A stretch of DNA of 17,587 bases from JALHRI01 sp044351685 (lineage in GTDB: Bacteria > Pseudomonadota > Alphaproteobacteria > Rickettsiales > UBA3002): assembly GCA_044351685.1 (NCBI GenBank), contig JBILFK010000022.1:1-17587 (forward strand), given 5' to 3'. The notes below the pieces were generated by a model. That model was not told the DNA's origin, did no database searches, and saw nothing but the letters and a program-made list of their open reading frames with translations. The translations under genes and the position numbers were made by a program. Below are positions 7,835-13,860 of this stretch, piece by piece. Position 1 is the first letter of the stretch; each line of letters begins with the position of its first letter.

Positions 7835-7876
7835 GTGTTGTGCCCTGCTCGGTTTCCTAACCTCGCATTGGCACGC

Positions 7877-7973
7877 CGCTTCGCCGGGCTCACGGCTGTC
7901 TCGCGCTACTGCGCTCGTATAACAGGGTTATTCGAGGACAGCATGTCCGAGTCAGCCTTGAGCCGCCGAAGGC
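7877..7973 (+). repeat. Palindromic intergenic repeat, copy A, cloverleaf-like fold
   Basis: An outer stem pairs GGCTCACGGCTGTCTCG (7887-7903) with CGAGTCAGCCTTGAGCC (7948-7964), 15 of 17 positions complementary. It extends after a one-base slip by CTTCG/CGAAG. Inside are three hairpins: GCGC-TACT-GCGC (7903-7914), ATAAC-AGG-GTTAT (7919-7931) and GGACA-GCA-TGTCC (7936-7948). A tail to about 8007 (GCGAAGGCCAGAAGGCCGTAG) matches copy C. It lies between ilvE and pgeF, both minus-strand genes. It has no open reading frame of note and no tRNA consensus bases. Confidence 0.75.
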
Positions 7974-8019
7974 GCGCTTCATTGCGAAGGCCAGAAGGCC
8001 GTAGCAGGAAGCAGTTAAA

Positions 8020-8042
8020 GCATCATGCTTTCAGCATGATGC
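8020..8042 (-). terminator. Perfect hairpin at the 3' end of pgeF, possible operon terminator
   Basis: On the minus strand GCATCATGCT and AGCATGATGC form a perfect 10-bp stem with loop GAA. The pgeF stop codon TGA lies in the second arm. The following bases TTTAACT form only a weak U-tract, so termination is uncertain. RNA stabilisation is another possible role. Confidence 0.5.
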
Positions 8043-8766
8043 AGGAAATTTGCCTACCGTAATCGGCTTCACCGCGCAAGGTTTTCCGGCGGAAGCTGAA
8101 ATATTTTTGCGCCATGGCGCAGGTATCATCGCCCACCACAAACGGTGCCGGTGCACCGGCCTGCACAATCCGGTGCGCCACGTAACCGGGTAAATCAAAA
8201 TGTGGGGTGGGGTTGCGCATGAAAAATCGCTGATTCTCGCTATCTTCCCCTACTAAATTGGCGACGAATTCTTCGCCCACCTCGTAGCTTGCCTGCGCGA
8301 TGCATGGGCCAATCGCGGTGTGAATGTTTGCGCGTGCCGCGCCAAGCGCTTCCATGGCACTGATGGTATGCTGGATGATGCCGCCTACTGCGCCCTTCCA
8401 ACCGGCATGTGCGGCGCCAATCACGCCTGCTTCCGCATCCACCAACAGTACCGGTGCGCAATCGGCGGTTAAAATGCCCAGCACCAGGCCGGGTGTAGCT
8501 GTTACCATGGCATCGGCATGCGGCTTGATGCCTTCGGGCATGGGTGCGTGCAGCGTGACCACGTGCGGCGAATGCACCTGATACAGCGTGCATAATTGCG
8601 CGGGGGTAGCGCCAAAAAATTCAGCCACGCGGCGTTTGTTTTCGACAACATGTTCGGGGGCATCATGGCTGCCCGCCCCACAATTGAGCGAAGCGTAAAT
8701 GCCTTCACTTACCCCGCCTTCGCGGGTGAAAAATTGTGTGGTAGCGCCTGCAGGTTGCCAGCTCAT
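8023..8766 (-). CDS. pgeF: Peptidoglycan editing factor PgeF (YfiH/laccase-domain family)
   Basis: PgeF family proteins hydrolyse mis-built cell-wall precursors such as UDP-MurNAc-L-Ser in the cytosol. Related proteins were once called polyphenol oxidases and include mammalian FAMIN/LACC1. The 247-residue protein has the metal-site motifs YQVHSPHV with His65, TADCAPVLL with Cys103 and AAHAGWKG with His120. Further family segments are FFTREGGVSEG near the start, AIGPCI in the middle and YFSFRRKT near the end. The start at 8766 overlaps the upstream methyltransferase stop by 4 nt (ATGA), which suggests translational coupling. It is the last gene of the lgt operon. A perfect hairpin spans its stop codon. 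Confidence 0.94.
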   Translation of the reverse strand: MSWQPAGATTQFFTREGGVSEGIYASLNCGAGSHDAPEHVVENKRRVAEFFGATPAQLCTLYQVHSPHVVTLHAPMPEGIKPHADAMVTATPGLVLGILTADCAPVLLVDAEAGVIGAAHAGWKGAVGGIIQHTISAMEALGAARANIHTAIGPCIAQASYEVGEEFVANLVGEDSENQRFFMRNPTPHFDLPGYVAHRIVQAGAPAPFVVGDDTCAMAQKYFSFRRKTLRGEADYGRQISCIMLKA

Positions 8767-9839
8767 TCGAACCCCGGCATATCTTCAAGTGGCTGCGATG
8801 TGAGCGCAACTACCTGAAATAATTCGCCCATCGCCTGCGGCGAAATCAGCCTATCCAGCCCGGCCACGAGATTGGTTTTTTGTTCACCCTGTACATGTTG
8901 CAGCAACATATGCAGCCTCACTTCGGCGCCAATGGTGCGCAGGAAATTGCCCTGCGATACCGGGCCGTAAATAGTGGCACCTTCGCCTTCGGCCGCATCG
9001 AGCAGGCTACGAAAATCAACATGCGCGGTGATGTCGGCTTCGCCGGGATCTTTAAGCACCGGGTGAAAATGATGCGCCTTCACTGCCTGCAATGTATCGC
9101 GGTGCGCATCGCCCAAATACCCATAATCGATCACCAGTGCACCACCACCCTGCGTGCGAATACGCTTGGCAATGTTGCGCATGATGCTGCGAGCAGCAGG
9201 GCATTGTTCCATCACCGTGCCGGTGTTAATTTTTTGCCCGCTTTTAGCAAGGCTCAACCCCGGCGCACCCAGCACAAATTCTAGGCTTTCGGTTTCCTCG
9301 TTCCAGCCGACACGGCGTTCGCATAAACCGTTTTCGGTGGCGACATATTGGCGAATCGGCAGCGCATCGAAGAACTCATTCGCTACCAGCAATAAGGGTG
9401 CTTCCGGCACTTCATCCAGATAATCGAGCCATTCAATGCGCGGATGTTCGTAGCGCAGTTTCATATATTGCACATTGGCGAGCACCGGCGACGTTTCGAC
9501 CATGTGAATGGTGATGGCATCGTGAAAATCTGGGATATTTTTGGTGGCACGCAAAATATCGGCCATCAGCGTGCCGCGCCCCGGCCCCAATTCCACCAGG
9601 CTCATGGCGCCGCCACCCAACCTGCGCCACACCTCGCCTAGCCATACACCTACCATTTCGCCAAAAATTTGGCTGATTTCCGGCGCGGTGATAAAATCGC
9701 CGCGCACCCCAAACGGATCAGTTTTTTTGTAATAGCCATATTCTGGGTGGGCGAGGCACAGCTCCATATATTCGGCGATGGAAATAGGGCCTTTTTCTCG
9801 GATCAGCGCGGTAATAATATCAAATAGCGGCGTGGTCAT
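8763..9839 (-). CDS. Class I SAM-dependent methyltransferase, MidA/NDUFAF7 family
   Basis: This family (old name DUF185) includes mitochondrial NDUFAF7, which dimethylates an arginine of the complex I subunit NDUFS2. Whether the bacterial protein does the same to NuoD is inference. The start at 9839 gives 358 residues (MTTPLFDIITALIREKGPIS) and overlaps the lgt stop codon by 4 nt. An upstream ATG at 9872 would lie inside lgt and adds unconserved residues. Visible motifs are GDFITAPEISQIFGE at 47-61, the SAM-binding loop ELGPGRGT at 83-90, NEFFDALP at 154-161, VIDYG at 236-240 and a DITAHVDF segment at 269-276. The order lgt, this gene, pgeF is widespread in alphaproteobacteria. Confidence 0.92.
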   Translation of the reverse strand: MTTPLFDIITALIREKGPISIAEYMELCLAHPEYGYYKKTDPFGVRGDFITAPEISQIFGEMVGVWLGEVWRRLGGGAMSLVELGPGRGTLMADILRATKNIPDFHDAITIHMVETSPVLANVQYMKLRYEHPRIEWLDYLDEVPEAPLLLVANEFFDALPIRQYVATENGLCERRVGWNEETESLEFVLGAPGLSLAKSGQKINTGTVMEQCPAARSIMRNIAKRIRTQGGGALVIDYGYLGDAHRDTLQAVKAHHFHPVLKDPGEADITAHVDFRSLLDAAEGEGATIYGPVSQGNFLRTIGAEVRLHMLLQHVQGEQKTNLVAGLDRLISPQAMGELFQVVALTSQPLEDMPGFE

Positions 9840-10627
9840 GCGAGGGCCCGCTTGCTTTTTGCCACCAGCCACAGCCCCCCAAGCACCATCGGTACACAGA
9901 GCAATTGCCCCATCGTGGTATCTGCGAATAGGAAGCCCAGATTCGCATCGGGCTCACGGAAAAATTCTACCGTAAAGCGCGCTACCCCATAGCCCGCTAA
10001 AAACACGCCACCTATGCGGCCACGATATGCAAAACCGTGAAAATAGCGCACCAGCAGATAAAGCAGCACAAACAATATCAGGCCCTCGCCGAACGCTTCA
10101 TAGAGCTGGCTGGGGTGGCGCGGTAATGGCCCGCCATTCGGGAACACCATACCCCACGATACATCGGTCACGCGGCCATAGAGTTCGCCATTCACAAAAT
10201 TTGCCAGCCTGCCCAAAAACAAACCTATGGGGGTAACCAGTGCCAGCCTGTCCATCACGCCAAGCCAGGGCAGTTGGTGTTTACGTGCAAAAAACACAAA
10301 GCTAAGCAGCACCCCTAAAATGCCACCATGAAACGACATACCGCCCTGCCATACCGCAAAAATAGCGGTAGGGTTTTCTAAAAAATACAGCGGATGATAA
10401 AACAGCACAAAGCCCAAACGGCCACCCAGCACAATGCCGAGGACCGCATACAGCACAATATCGTCGCGCGCGGCGACACTGAAAAACGGTAGGCGTTTTT
10501 CAAGGCGTACCAGCAGCCCATAGCCCAGCAGAATGCCGCCCACATAGGCCAGTGCATACCAGCGAATCACCAGCGGGCCAAGCTGCAGTGCTACGGGATC
10601 AAAATTGGGAAAGACAAGGTATTCCAT
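9836..10627 (-). CDS. lgt: Phosphatidylglycerol--prolipoprotein diacylglyceryl transferase
   Basis: Lgt is an inner-membrane enzyme that moves a diacylglyceryl group from phosphatidylglycerol to the lipobox cysteine of prelipoproteins. The 263-residue protein has about seven membrane segments. Key motifs are WYALAY at 23-28, His100 in SFHGGILG, the signature GRLANFVNGELYGR at 139-152 with Arg140, Asn143 and Asn146, PRHPSQLYEA at 169-178, and RFTVEFFREPD at 217-227. The substrate is made by the pathway that includes the nearby pgsA, although the two genes are not in one operon. The start at 10627 lacks a clear Shine-Dalgarno. It is the first gene of an operon whose next two genes overlap by ATGA junctions. 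Confidence 0.97.
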   Translation of the reverse strand: MEYLVFPNFDPVALQLGPLVIRWYALAYVGGILLGYGLLVRLEKRLPFFSVAARDDIVLYAVLGIVLGGRLGFVLFYHPLYFLENPTAIFAVWQGGMSFHGGILGVLLSFVFFARKHQLPWLGVMDRLALVTPIGLFLGRLANFVNGELYGRVTDVSWGMVFPNGGPLPRHPSQLYEAFGEGLILFVLLYLLVRYFHGFAYRGRIGGVFLAGYGVARFTVEFFREPDANLGFLFADTTMGQLLCVPMVLGGLWLVAKSKRALA

Positions 10628-10662
10628 GCCATCACTGTGGCGATTTCAGCGAGGCGCGCAAC

Positions 10663-10688
10663 AAAAAAGGCACCGCTTTCGCGGTGCC
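10663..10688 (-). terminator. Intrinsic terminator downstream of the phasin gene
   Basis: On the minus strand GGCACCGC and GCGGTGCC form a perfect 8-bp GC-rich stem with a GAAA tetraloop, followed directly by TTTTTT. It ends 35 nt before the lgt start, so lgt probably has its own promoter or relies on readthrough. Confidence 0.9.
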
Positions 10689-10733
10689 TTCGTTGTTGCT
10701 TTTTACTGGTGCGATAAAAACACCGGTGGCACG

Positions 10734-11222
10734 TTACGCAGCTTTTTTCTTGCCTGCGGTCGTTGCCGTGTTGGTGATCTCGCTGAGGCTTTCAGCCGCA
10801 CGACGATTCAGCACATCAAACACTTCAAAACCCGATTTGGTCACGAGTTCCGAAAGTTCACGCACGTTGCTGAGCGAGCCTTCAAACACGCTACGCGCCA
10901 ATTCGATTTGGCGGGTGGTGTTCACTTCTGGCGAACCATTCACCAGCATCTCGCGTGAGGTTTTCAGCATTTTTTCAACATGTGCACGTGCCAGTTCTGC
11001 CTGACGACGAGCAATCGCTTGCACGCTTTCAGCTACCGCTTGCGTTGCTGCCGAAGCGGCTTCTGCGTTTTTGCGGTTGAAGGTAACAGCGTGGTTGATG
11101 TCAAAGTTTGGGGCTTTGAATTCGGTGAAGCTTTTCATTGCATCAGCGAAGGGGCCCTTCATTGCATCCGCGAATGGGTTCTGAGCAAACATCGTTTGCG
11201 AAAATGGATTTTGCATAGCCAT
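10734..11222 (-). CDS. Phasin family protein (PHA granule-associated)
   Basis: Phasins coat polyhydroxyalkanoate granules and control their number and size. The protein is 162 residues from the ATG at 11222, chosen because AAGGAG lies at ideal spacing just upstream. A longer frame to 11288 would run through the promoter. The N-terminus MAMQNPFSQTMFAQNPFADA is followed by a helical, alanine-rich body (residues about 45-150) with the phasin-type segment NRKNAEAASAATQAVAESVQ. The tail is lysine-rich (AGKKKAA). The N-terminus contains an eight-residue tandem repeat (PFADAMK). It has its own promoter, repeated operator-like sites and a strong terminator, so it is a single-gene unit. No PHA synthase gene lies in the window. 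Confidence 0.88.
   Translation of the reverse strand: MAMQNPFSQTMFAQNPFADAMKGPFADAMKSFTEFKAPNFDINHAVTFNRKNAEAASAATQAVAESVQAIARRQAELARAHVEKMLKTSREMLVNGSPEVNTTRQIELARSVFEGSLSNVRELSELVTKSGFEVFDVLNRRAAESLSEITNTATTAGKKKAA
11134..11181. repeat. 24-bp in-frame tandem duplication in the phasin gene
   Basis: Two adjacent 24-bp units (11134-11157 and 11158-11181) both begin TTCATTGCATC and continue with GCGAA, differing at a few positions. On the minus strand they encode the successive peptides NPFADAMK and GPFADAMK. Confidence 0.8.
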
Positions 11223-11236
11223 AATATTCTCCTTGT

Positions 11237-11246
11237 TGCATTGCAT
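11237..11246. promoter_or_regulatory. Operator-like site TGCATTGCAT in the phasin 5' leader
   Basis: This is the third member of a TGCNNTGCA motif set around the phasin promoter. It lies just upstream of the ribosome-binding site and downstream of the predicted transcription start. PhaR repressors of PHA genes bind TGC/GCA-rich sites, so a PhaR operator is plausible but inferred. Confidence 0.4.
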
Positions 11247-11292
11247 TTGTTTATCGCAAGGGCGCACAACGCCGAGCGCAGTGATCACTTGT

Positions 11293-11308
11293 TGCGGTGC
11301 AATATAAT
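11293..11308. promoter_or_regulatory. Operator-like direct repeat, copy 1, over the phasin -10
   Basis: TGCGGTGCAATATAAT matches copy 2 at 11339-11354 at 15 of 16 positions. This copy covers the -10 hexamer and the likely transcription start, the position expected for a repressor. Confidence 0.5.
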
Positions 11309-11328
11309 GATTATTCCGAGTCTGTCAA
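11301..11328 (-). promoter_or_regulatory. Sigma70-type promoter of the phasin gene
   Basis: On the minus strand a perfect -35 TTGACA (11328-11323) and a -10 TATATT (11306-11301, five of six) are separated by 16 bp. The start of transcription would fall near 11294, giving a leader of about 70 nt. This is the strongest promoter match in the window. Confidence 0.75.
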
Positions 11329-11338
11329 GGGGTTTTTG

Positions 11339-11354
11339 TGCAGTGCAATATAAT
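11339..11354. promoter_or_regulatory. Operator-like direct repeat, copy 2, upstream of the phasin -35
   Basis: TGCAGTGCAATATAAT repeats copy 1 with one difference, 46 bp away. It contains a second -10-like string but no -35 partner at the right distance, so a binding site is the better reading. Confidence 0.5.
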
Positions 11355-11370
11355 TGGTTTATTTGCGCCC

Positions 11371-11392
11371 AGCATTTTCTCCTGAAAATGCT
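11371..11392. repeat. Perfect 9-bp hairpin beside repeat copy B
   Basis: AGCATTTTC and GAAAATGCT pair perfectly around loop TCCT. There is no T-run on either strand. It resembles the hairpin at 11504-11525 on the other side of copy B. Confidence 0.6.
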
Positions 11393-11407
11393 ATGCCGCG
11401 TCGCTTT

Positions 11408-11498
11408 GCGAGCTCATGGCTGGCTCGCGCTCCTGCGCTCGCATCACAGATATTACTGAGTGATTCGAGGCCAGTAGGCCGAGTCCGCCGGGGCTCGC
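11408..11498 (+). repeat. Palindromic intergenic repeat, copy B, cloverleaf-like fold
   Basis: Copy B aligns with copy A across most of its length: GCTCATGGCTGGCTCGCGCT against GCTCACGGCTGTCTCGCGCT, then CTGCGCTCG and ATTCGAGG in both. The outer stem pairs GCGAGC (11408-11413) with GCTCGC (11493-11498) and continues with mismatches to CTCG/CGAG (11424-11427 with 11480-11483). Inner hairpins are GCGC-TCCT-GCGC (11427-11438), ATCAC/GTGAT (11443-11447 with 11460-11464) and GGCC-AGTA-GGCC (11469-11480). It lies between the phasin promoter region and the proC 3' end. Confidence 0.72.
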
Positions 11499-11503
11499 CT
11501 CAT

Positions 11504-11525
11504 AGCGATTTCAGAAGAAATCGCT
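11504..11525. repeat. Perfect 9-bp hairpin between repeat copy B and the proC stop
   Basis: AGCGATTTC and GAAATCGCT pair perfectly around loop AGAA, 13 nt after the proC stop codon on the minus strand. No U-tract follows, so it is not a standard terminator. Confidence 0.6.
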
Positions 11526-11538
11526 GGAGGCATCGCAA

Positions 11539-12357
11539 TTACTCGCTCGCAAGCGAGCGGCTGCGCGCTTCGGCCGCTAAGGTGGCAAAGCCCAAAAGTT
11601 TGCGCAGGCCTTCGCCATCATCGAGCAATTTTTCAAGTGCGGCCGCGGTGGTACCGCCGGGGCTGGTAACGGAATCCTGTAATGCCTCAAGCGCATTCAG
11701 CGATTCGCTGGCCTGCGTGGCCGCACCAAGGGCGGTTTGCCGCACCAGCAAATCGGCGAGCGATTCGCCTAAGCCCATATCGATGGCGGCGTGCCGTAAC
11801 GCATCCATGAAGGCAAAAAAATACGCCGGCCCCGAACCGGAAATGGCGGTGGCGGCGTGCATTTTCTCTTCGTCTTTCAGCCAAGCCACTTTGCCCACAC
11901 AGCCAAATAAGGTGGAAACCAAACTGCTATCATCTTCGCCTAGCGCGGGCGCGCACGCTACACTCATGCCTTGTCCGACAATGCTTGGGGTGTTTGGCAT
12001 GACGCGTGCAATGCGCGCAGAAGGCGCGATTTTTTGAATCGCCGCAATCGGTGTGCCTGCCATAATCGAAATCAGCAACATATCTTTATTAGCAAGCCAC
12101 GCCTCTAGTCCGGCGCTGGTGGCGTGAAAGCTTTGCGGCTTAATTGCCAACACCGTGACACGCGGCGCATAGTCAATTTCACTCAGGCTAGCCACTGCGC
12201 GGCATTGCTTGGCTTGTAATTCTTCGCGCTTTTGCGCGTTGGGTTCCACCAGCACCATATCGCCATGCTGCAGCCCTTGCGCGCGCCAGCCTTTTGCCAG
12301 TGCAGCGCCCATATTGCCGCCGCCAATAATCACCAAGGGTGTTGCGTTTTTTAACAT
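11539..12357 (-). CDS. proC: Pyrroline-5-carboxylate reductase
   Basis: ProC reduces 1-pyrroline-5-carboxylate to proline with NAD(P)H, the last step of proline synthesis in the cytosol. The 272-residue length is typical. The Rossmann motif IGGGNMG is at 11-17, followed by AIKPQ at 71-75, the substrate-side motif RVMPNTP at 118-124, ISGSGPAYFFAFMDAL at 172-187 and the C-terminal signature VTSPGGTTAAAL at 230-241. The start at 12357 gives the expected MLKNATPLVIIGGG, with GAGAG as a modest ribosome-binding sequence. It lies downstream of the YbjN gene, a pairing seen in other alphaproteobacteria, but a terminator-like hairpin stands between them. Confidence 0.96.
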   Translation of the reverse strand: MLKNATPLVIIGGGNMGAALAKGWRAQGLQHGDMVLVEPNAQKREELQAKQCRAVASLSEIDYAPRVTVLAIKPQSFHATSAGLEAWLANKDMLLISIMAGTPIAAIQKIAPSARIARVMPNTPSIVGQGMSVACAPALGEDDSSLVSTLFGCVGKVAWLKDEEKMHAATAISGSGPAYFFAFMDALRHAAIDMGLGESLADLLVRQTALGAATQASESLNALEALQDSVTSPGGTTAAALEKLLDDGEGLRKLLGFATLAAEARSRSLASE

Positions 12358-12365
12358 GGTCTCTC

Positions 12366-12413
12366 AAAAAAATTCAAACCCGGGCGAAACATGACGCTTC
12401 ATTCCCGGGTTTG
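12366..12413 (-). terminator. Intrinsic terminator downstream of the YbjN gene
   Basis: On the minus strand CAAACCCGGG and CCCGGGTTTG form a perfect 10-bp stem with a 19-nt loop, followed by AATTTTTTT. It lies in the 96-bp gap before proC, so proC expression may depend on readthrough or a promoter within this gap. Confidence 0.75.
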
Positions 12414-12423
12414 GTGTGTGTGC

Positions 12424-12450
12424 CATACGAACGCGCGGGGCGCCCGTATG
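12424..12450. repeat. Hairpin next to the YbjN stop codon
   Basis: CATACG (12424-12429) pairs with CGTATG (12445-12450), enclosing a GCGC/GCGC stem. It begins 3 nt after the YbjN stop on the minus strand and precedes the terminator hairpin, making a tandem pair. Confidence 0.45.
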
Positions 12451-12453
12451 TGG

Positions 12454-12954
12454 TTACGCTTCGCCAACCGTATCAAGCAGGGCAATCTCGAGGGCTTCCT
12501 CGCATGAATTGCCGCCCCATAACACCGATTGGAAAGCCGGGTAAAAGCGATTGCATTCTGTAATGGCGATATCAATTAAATCTTCCATTTGTTCGCTACT
12601 GGTAGCACCACCACGAAGCAGAAGTGCGTGACGGAACATGATCATGCCGTCTTCACTGCCCAAATCGAAGTGACCCAGCCAGAGCTTCTCGTTCACACGT
12701 GCAAGCAATGGATAGATTTTCTGGCGTTTTGATTCATGAATTTTCGTGTCATAGGCACACGAAAATATCACCACACCCAGATCCGCTTGCCAAGTGAACC
12801 ATATTCTATAATTGCACCAGCTGCTTTGCACCTCGGCTACCAGCTCTTCTTCCACCGGACGGTCGCATAACCATTCGCGGTCTTGGATGAGTTGTTCAGC
12901 TAAATCGAGGGGGTTTTGCAGATGGTGGTCAGTCTCGAATGCAACAGCGGACAT
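12454..12954 (-). CDS. YbjN domain-containing protein
   Basis: This 166-residue protein has the YbjN fold (related to type III secretion chaperone-like folds). Its molecular role is not established, although E. coli YbjN affects motility and stress responses. Typical segments are WCNYRIWFTW at 46-55, RVNEKLWLGHFDLGSEDGMI at about 86-105, FRHALLL at 107-113, the FYPAFQSVLWGG stretch near 137-148 and the C-terminal ALLDTVGEA. The start at 12954 is preceded by AAAGGAGA at good spacing. There is no signal peptide or membrane helix. It is followed by a terminator and then proC. It is divergent from the unassigned gene at 13223. Confidence 0.9.
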   Translation of the reverse strand: MSAVAFETDHHLQNPLDLAEQLIQDREWLCDRPVEEELVAEVQSSWCNYRIWFTWQADLGVVIFSCAYDTKIHESKRQKIYPLLARVNEKLWLGHFDLGSEDGMIMFRHALLLRGGATSSEQMEDLIDIAITECNRFYPAFQSVLWGGNSCEEALEIALLDTVGEA

Positions 12955-13222
12955 ATTTGCAATCTCCTTTTACATGACCAAACCCCGAGGAAGTACCCCG
13001 GGCACGCAATGCAGAACGCACTGCATGAGAGTATTAGAACAACCCGAAACCAAAAATCCAACAAAATATGGGGGGTGGGGATGAAATGCTAACACTATGG
13101 GTAGCAGTGTGATGCGAAAAGCCACCGCACCCAAACCTGCGGGTTTGCGCGGGCAGTGTTCACAGAATCTTCACATCTAAAATCTGCAGTTTTTGTTATA
13201 CTGAAGTGGAAATAGAGAGTTT
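12955..13222. other. 268-bp divergent gap between the YbjN gene and the 13223 gene
   Basis: It contains two small inverted repeats, ATGCAG-AACGCA-CTGCAT (13009-13026, with six spacer bases) and CAAACC-TGCG-GGTTTG (13132-13147). A probable -10 (TATACT, 13197-13202) serves the plus-strand gene. I find no clear promoter for YbjN and no further gene. Confidence 0.5.
13197..13202 (+). promoter_or_regulatory. Possible -10 element for the 13223 gene
   Basis: TATACT lies 20 nt before the start codon. The best -35 candidate TTCACA (13170-13175) is 21 bp upstream, longer than usual, so the promoter is tentative. Confidence 0.4.
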
Positions 13223-13798
13223 ATGGCCGATAAAAATACAGCCGCACGTGCCCTTGGATTAGACGCCGACCCCATTATGCGTCGGCAAACCGACTCGTAT
13301 GTCGAAAATCAGAAAAAAGCCGATTTCTTTAAAAATCTCTCGCAATATTTGATGTATGGGGCGATTGCAGTCGCTGGCTTGGTCGCCACTTGCGTAGCTG
13401 CATCCATCATGCCTTCAATCGCCTTATCTTTGCCCTTTGGACTCACTCCTGTTGTGGCTGCGGTTCTTACCGGAGCAGCAACGCTGGGTTTAGCGGCAGC
13501 AAGCATTTTCTCAAGCAACAAGGCTACCGAAATTTCTGAGCGCGGAAACGTTGCTTATAGCGATATCGATTCCAAACATCAGGCGCACCGCATGGTGCAG
13601 GAATTTGCCAAAGCGCAAACACAAGGGCAAATTGCCGGTGATAGCACCATACCCTTCACCGATAGCAGTCGTGGCGAAAGTTGGGCTAACCGTGTAGGTG
13701 GCGGCGGACGTACACAATCGGGCGGCTGGGCCGAACGCGTGGCCGCGCAAGCGCAAGCCGAAGAAGCACAGGCGCTTTCGGGTGCTTCGCGCGCCTGA
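13223..13798 (+). CDS. Unrecognised protein with two membrane segments and a duplicated WAxRV motif
   Basis: I do not recognise this 191-residue protein. The N-terminal 40 residues are charged. Two hydrophobic helices follow at about 42-64 and 74-96, separated by a Pro-rich turn (MPSIALSLPFG), which fits a membrane hairpin. The C-terminal half is hydrophilic. It contains SWANRV at 153-158 and GWAERV at 168-173, separated by a Gly-rich linker, then an Ala/Gln/Glu-rich tail. GAGAG lies just before the ATG and supports the start at 13223. The prepilin-like gene follows after 62 nt on the same strand. Codon use and composition look like the neighbours. The repeated WAxRV motif could be a docking peptide, which is speculation. 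Confidence 0.75.
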   Translation: MADKNTAARALGLDADPIMRRQTDSYVENQKKADFFKNLSQYLMYGAIAVAGLVATCVAASIMPSIALSLPFGLTPVVAAVLTGAATLGLAAASIFSSNKATEISERGNVAYSDIDSKHQAHRMVQEFAKAQTQGQIAGDSTIPFTDSSRGESWANRVGGGGRTQSGGWAERVAAQAQAEEAQALSGASRA

Positions 13799-13830
13799 TT
13801 TAACCGCTTTATCTCAGCAAGAAATCTTAG

Positions 13831-13836
13831 TATAGT
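13831..13836 (+). promoter_or_regulatory. Possible -10 element for the prepilin-like gene
   Basis: TATAGT stands 24 nt before the ATG at 13861. No convincing -35 lies at the right spacing, so the gene may instead be transcribed with the 13223 gene. Confidence 0.25.
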
Positions 13837-13860
13837 CTGGCAAATCACCGTGAGGTTTTT

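Noticed and set aside
7877..7973. Cloverleaf-like fold as a tRNA gene
   Set aside because: The outer stem is far longer than a 7-bp acceptor stem, there is no GTTCRANNC T-loop and no proper anticodon arm; it recurs as a dispersed repeat.
11354..12037. 227-residue plus-strand open frame
   Set aside because: It runs through repeat copy B and antisense to proC; low-complexity Ser/Ala/Arg content and no motif.
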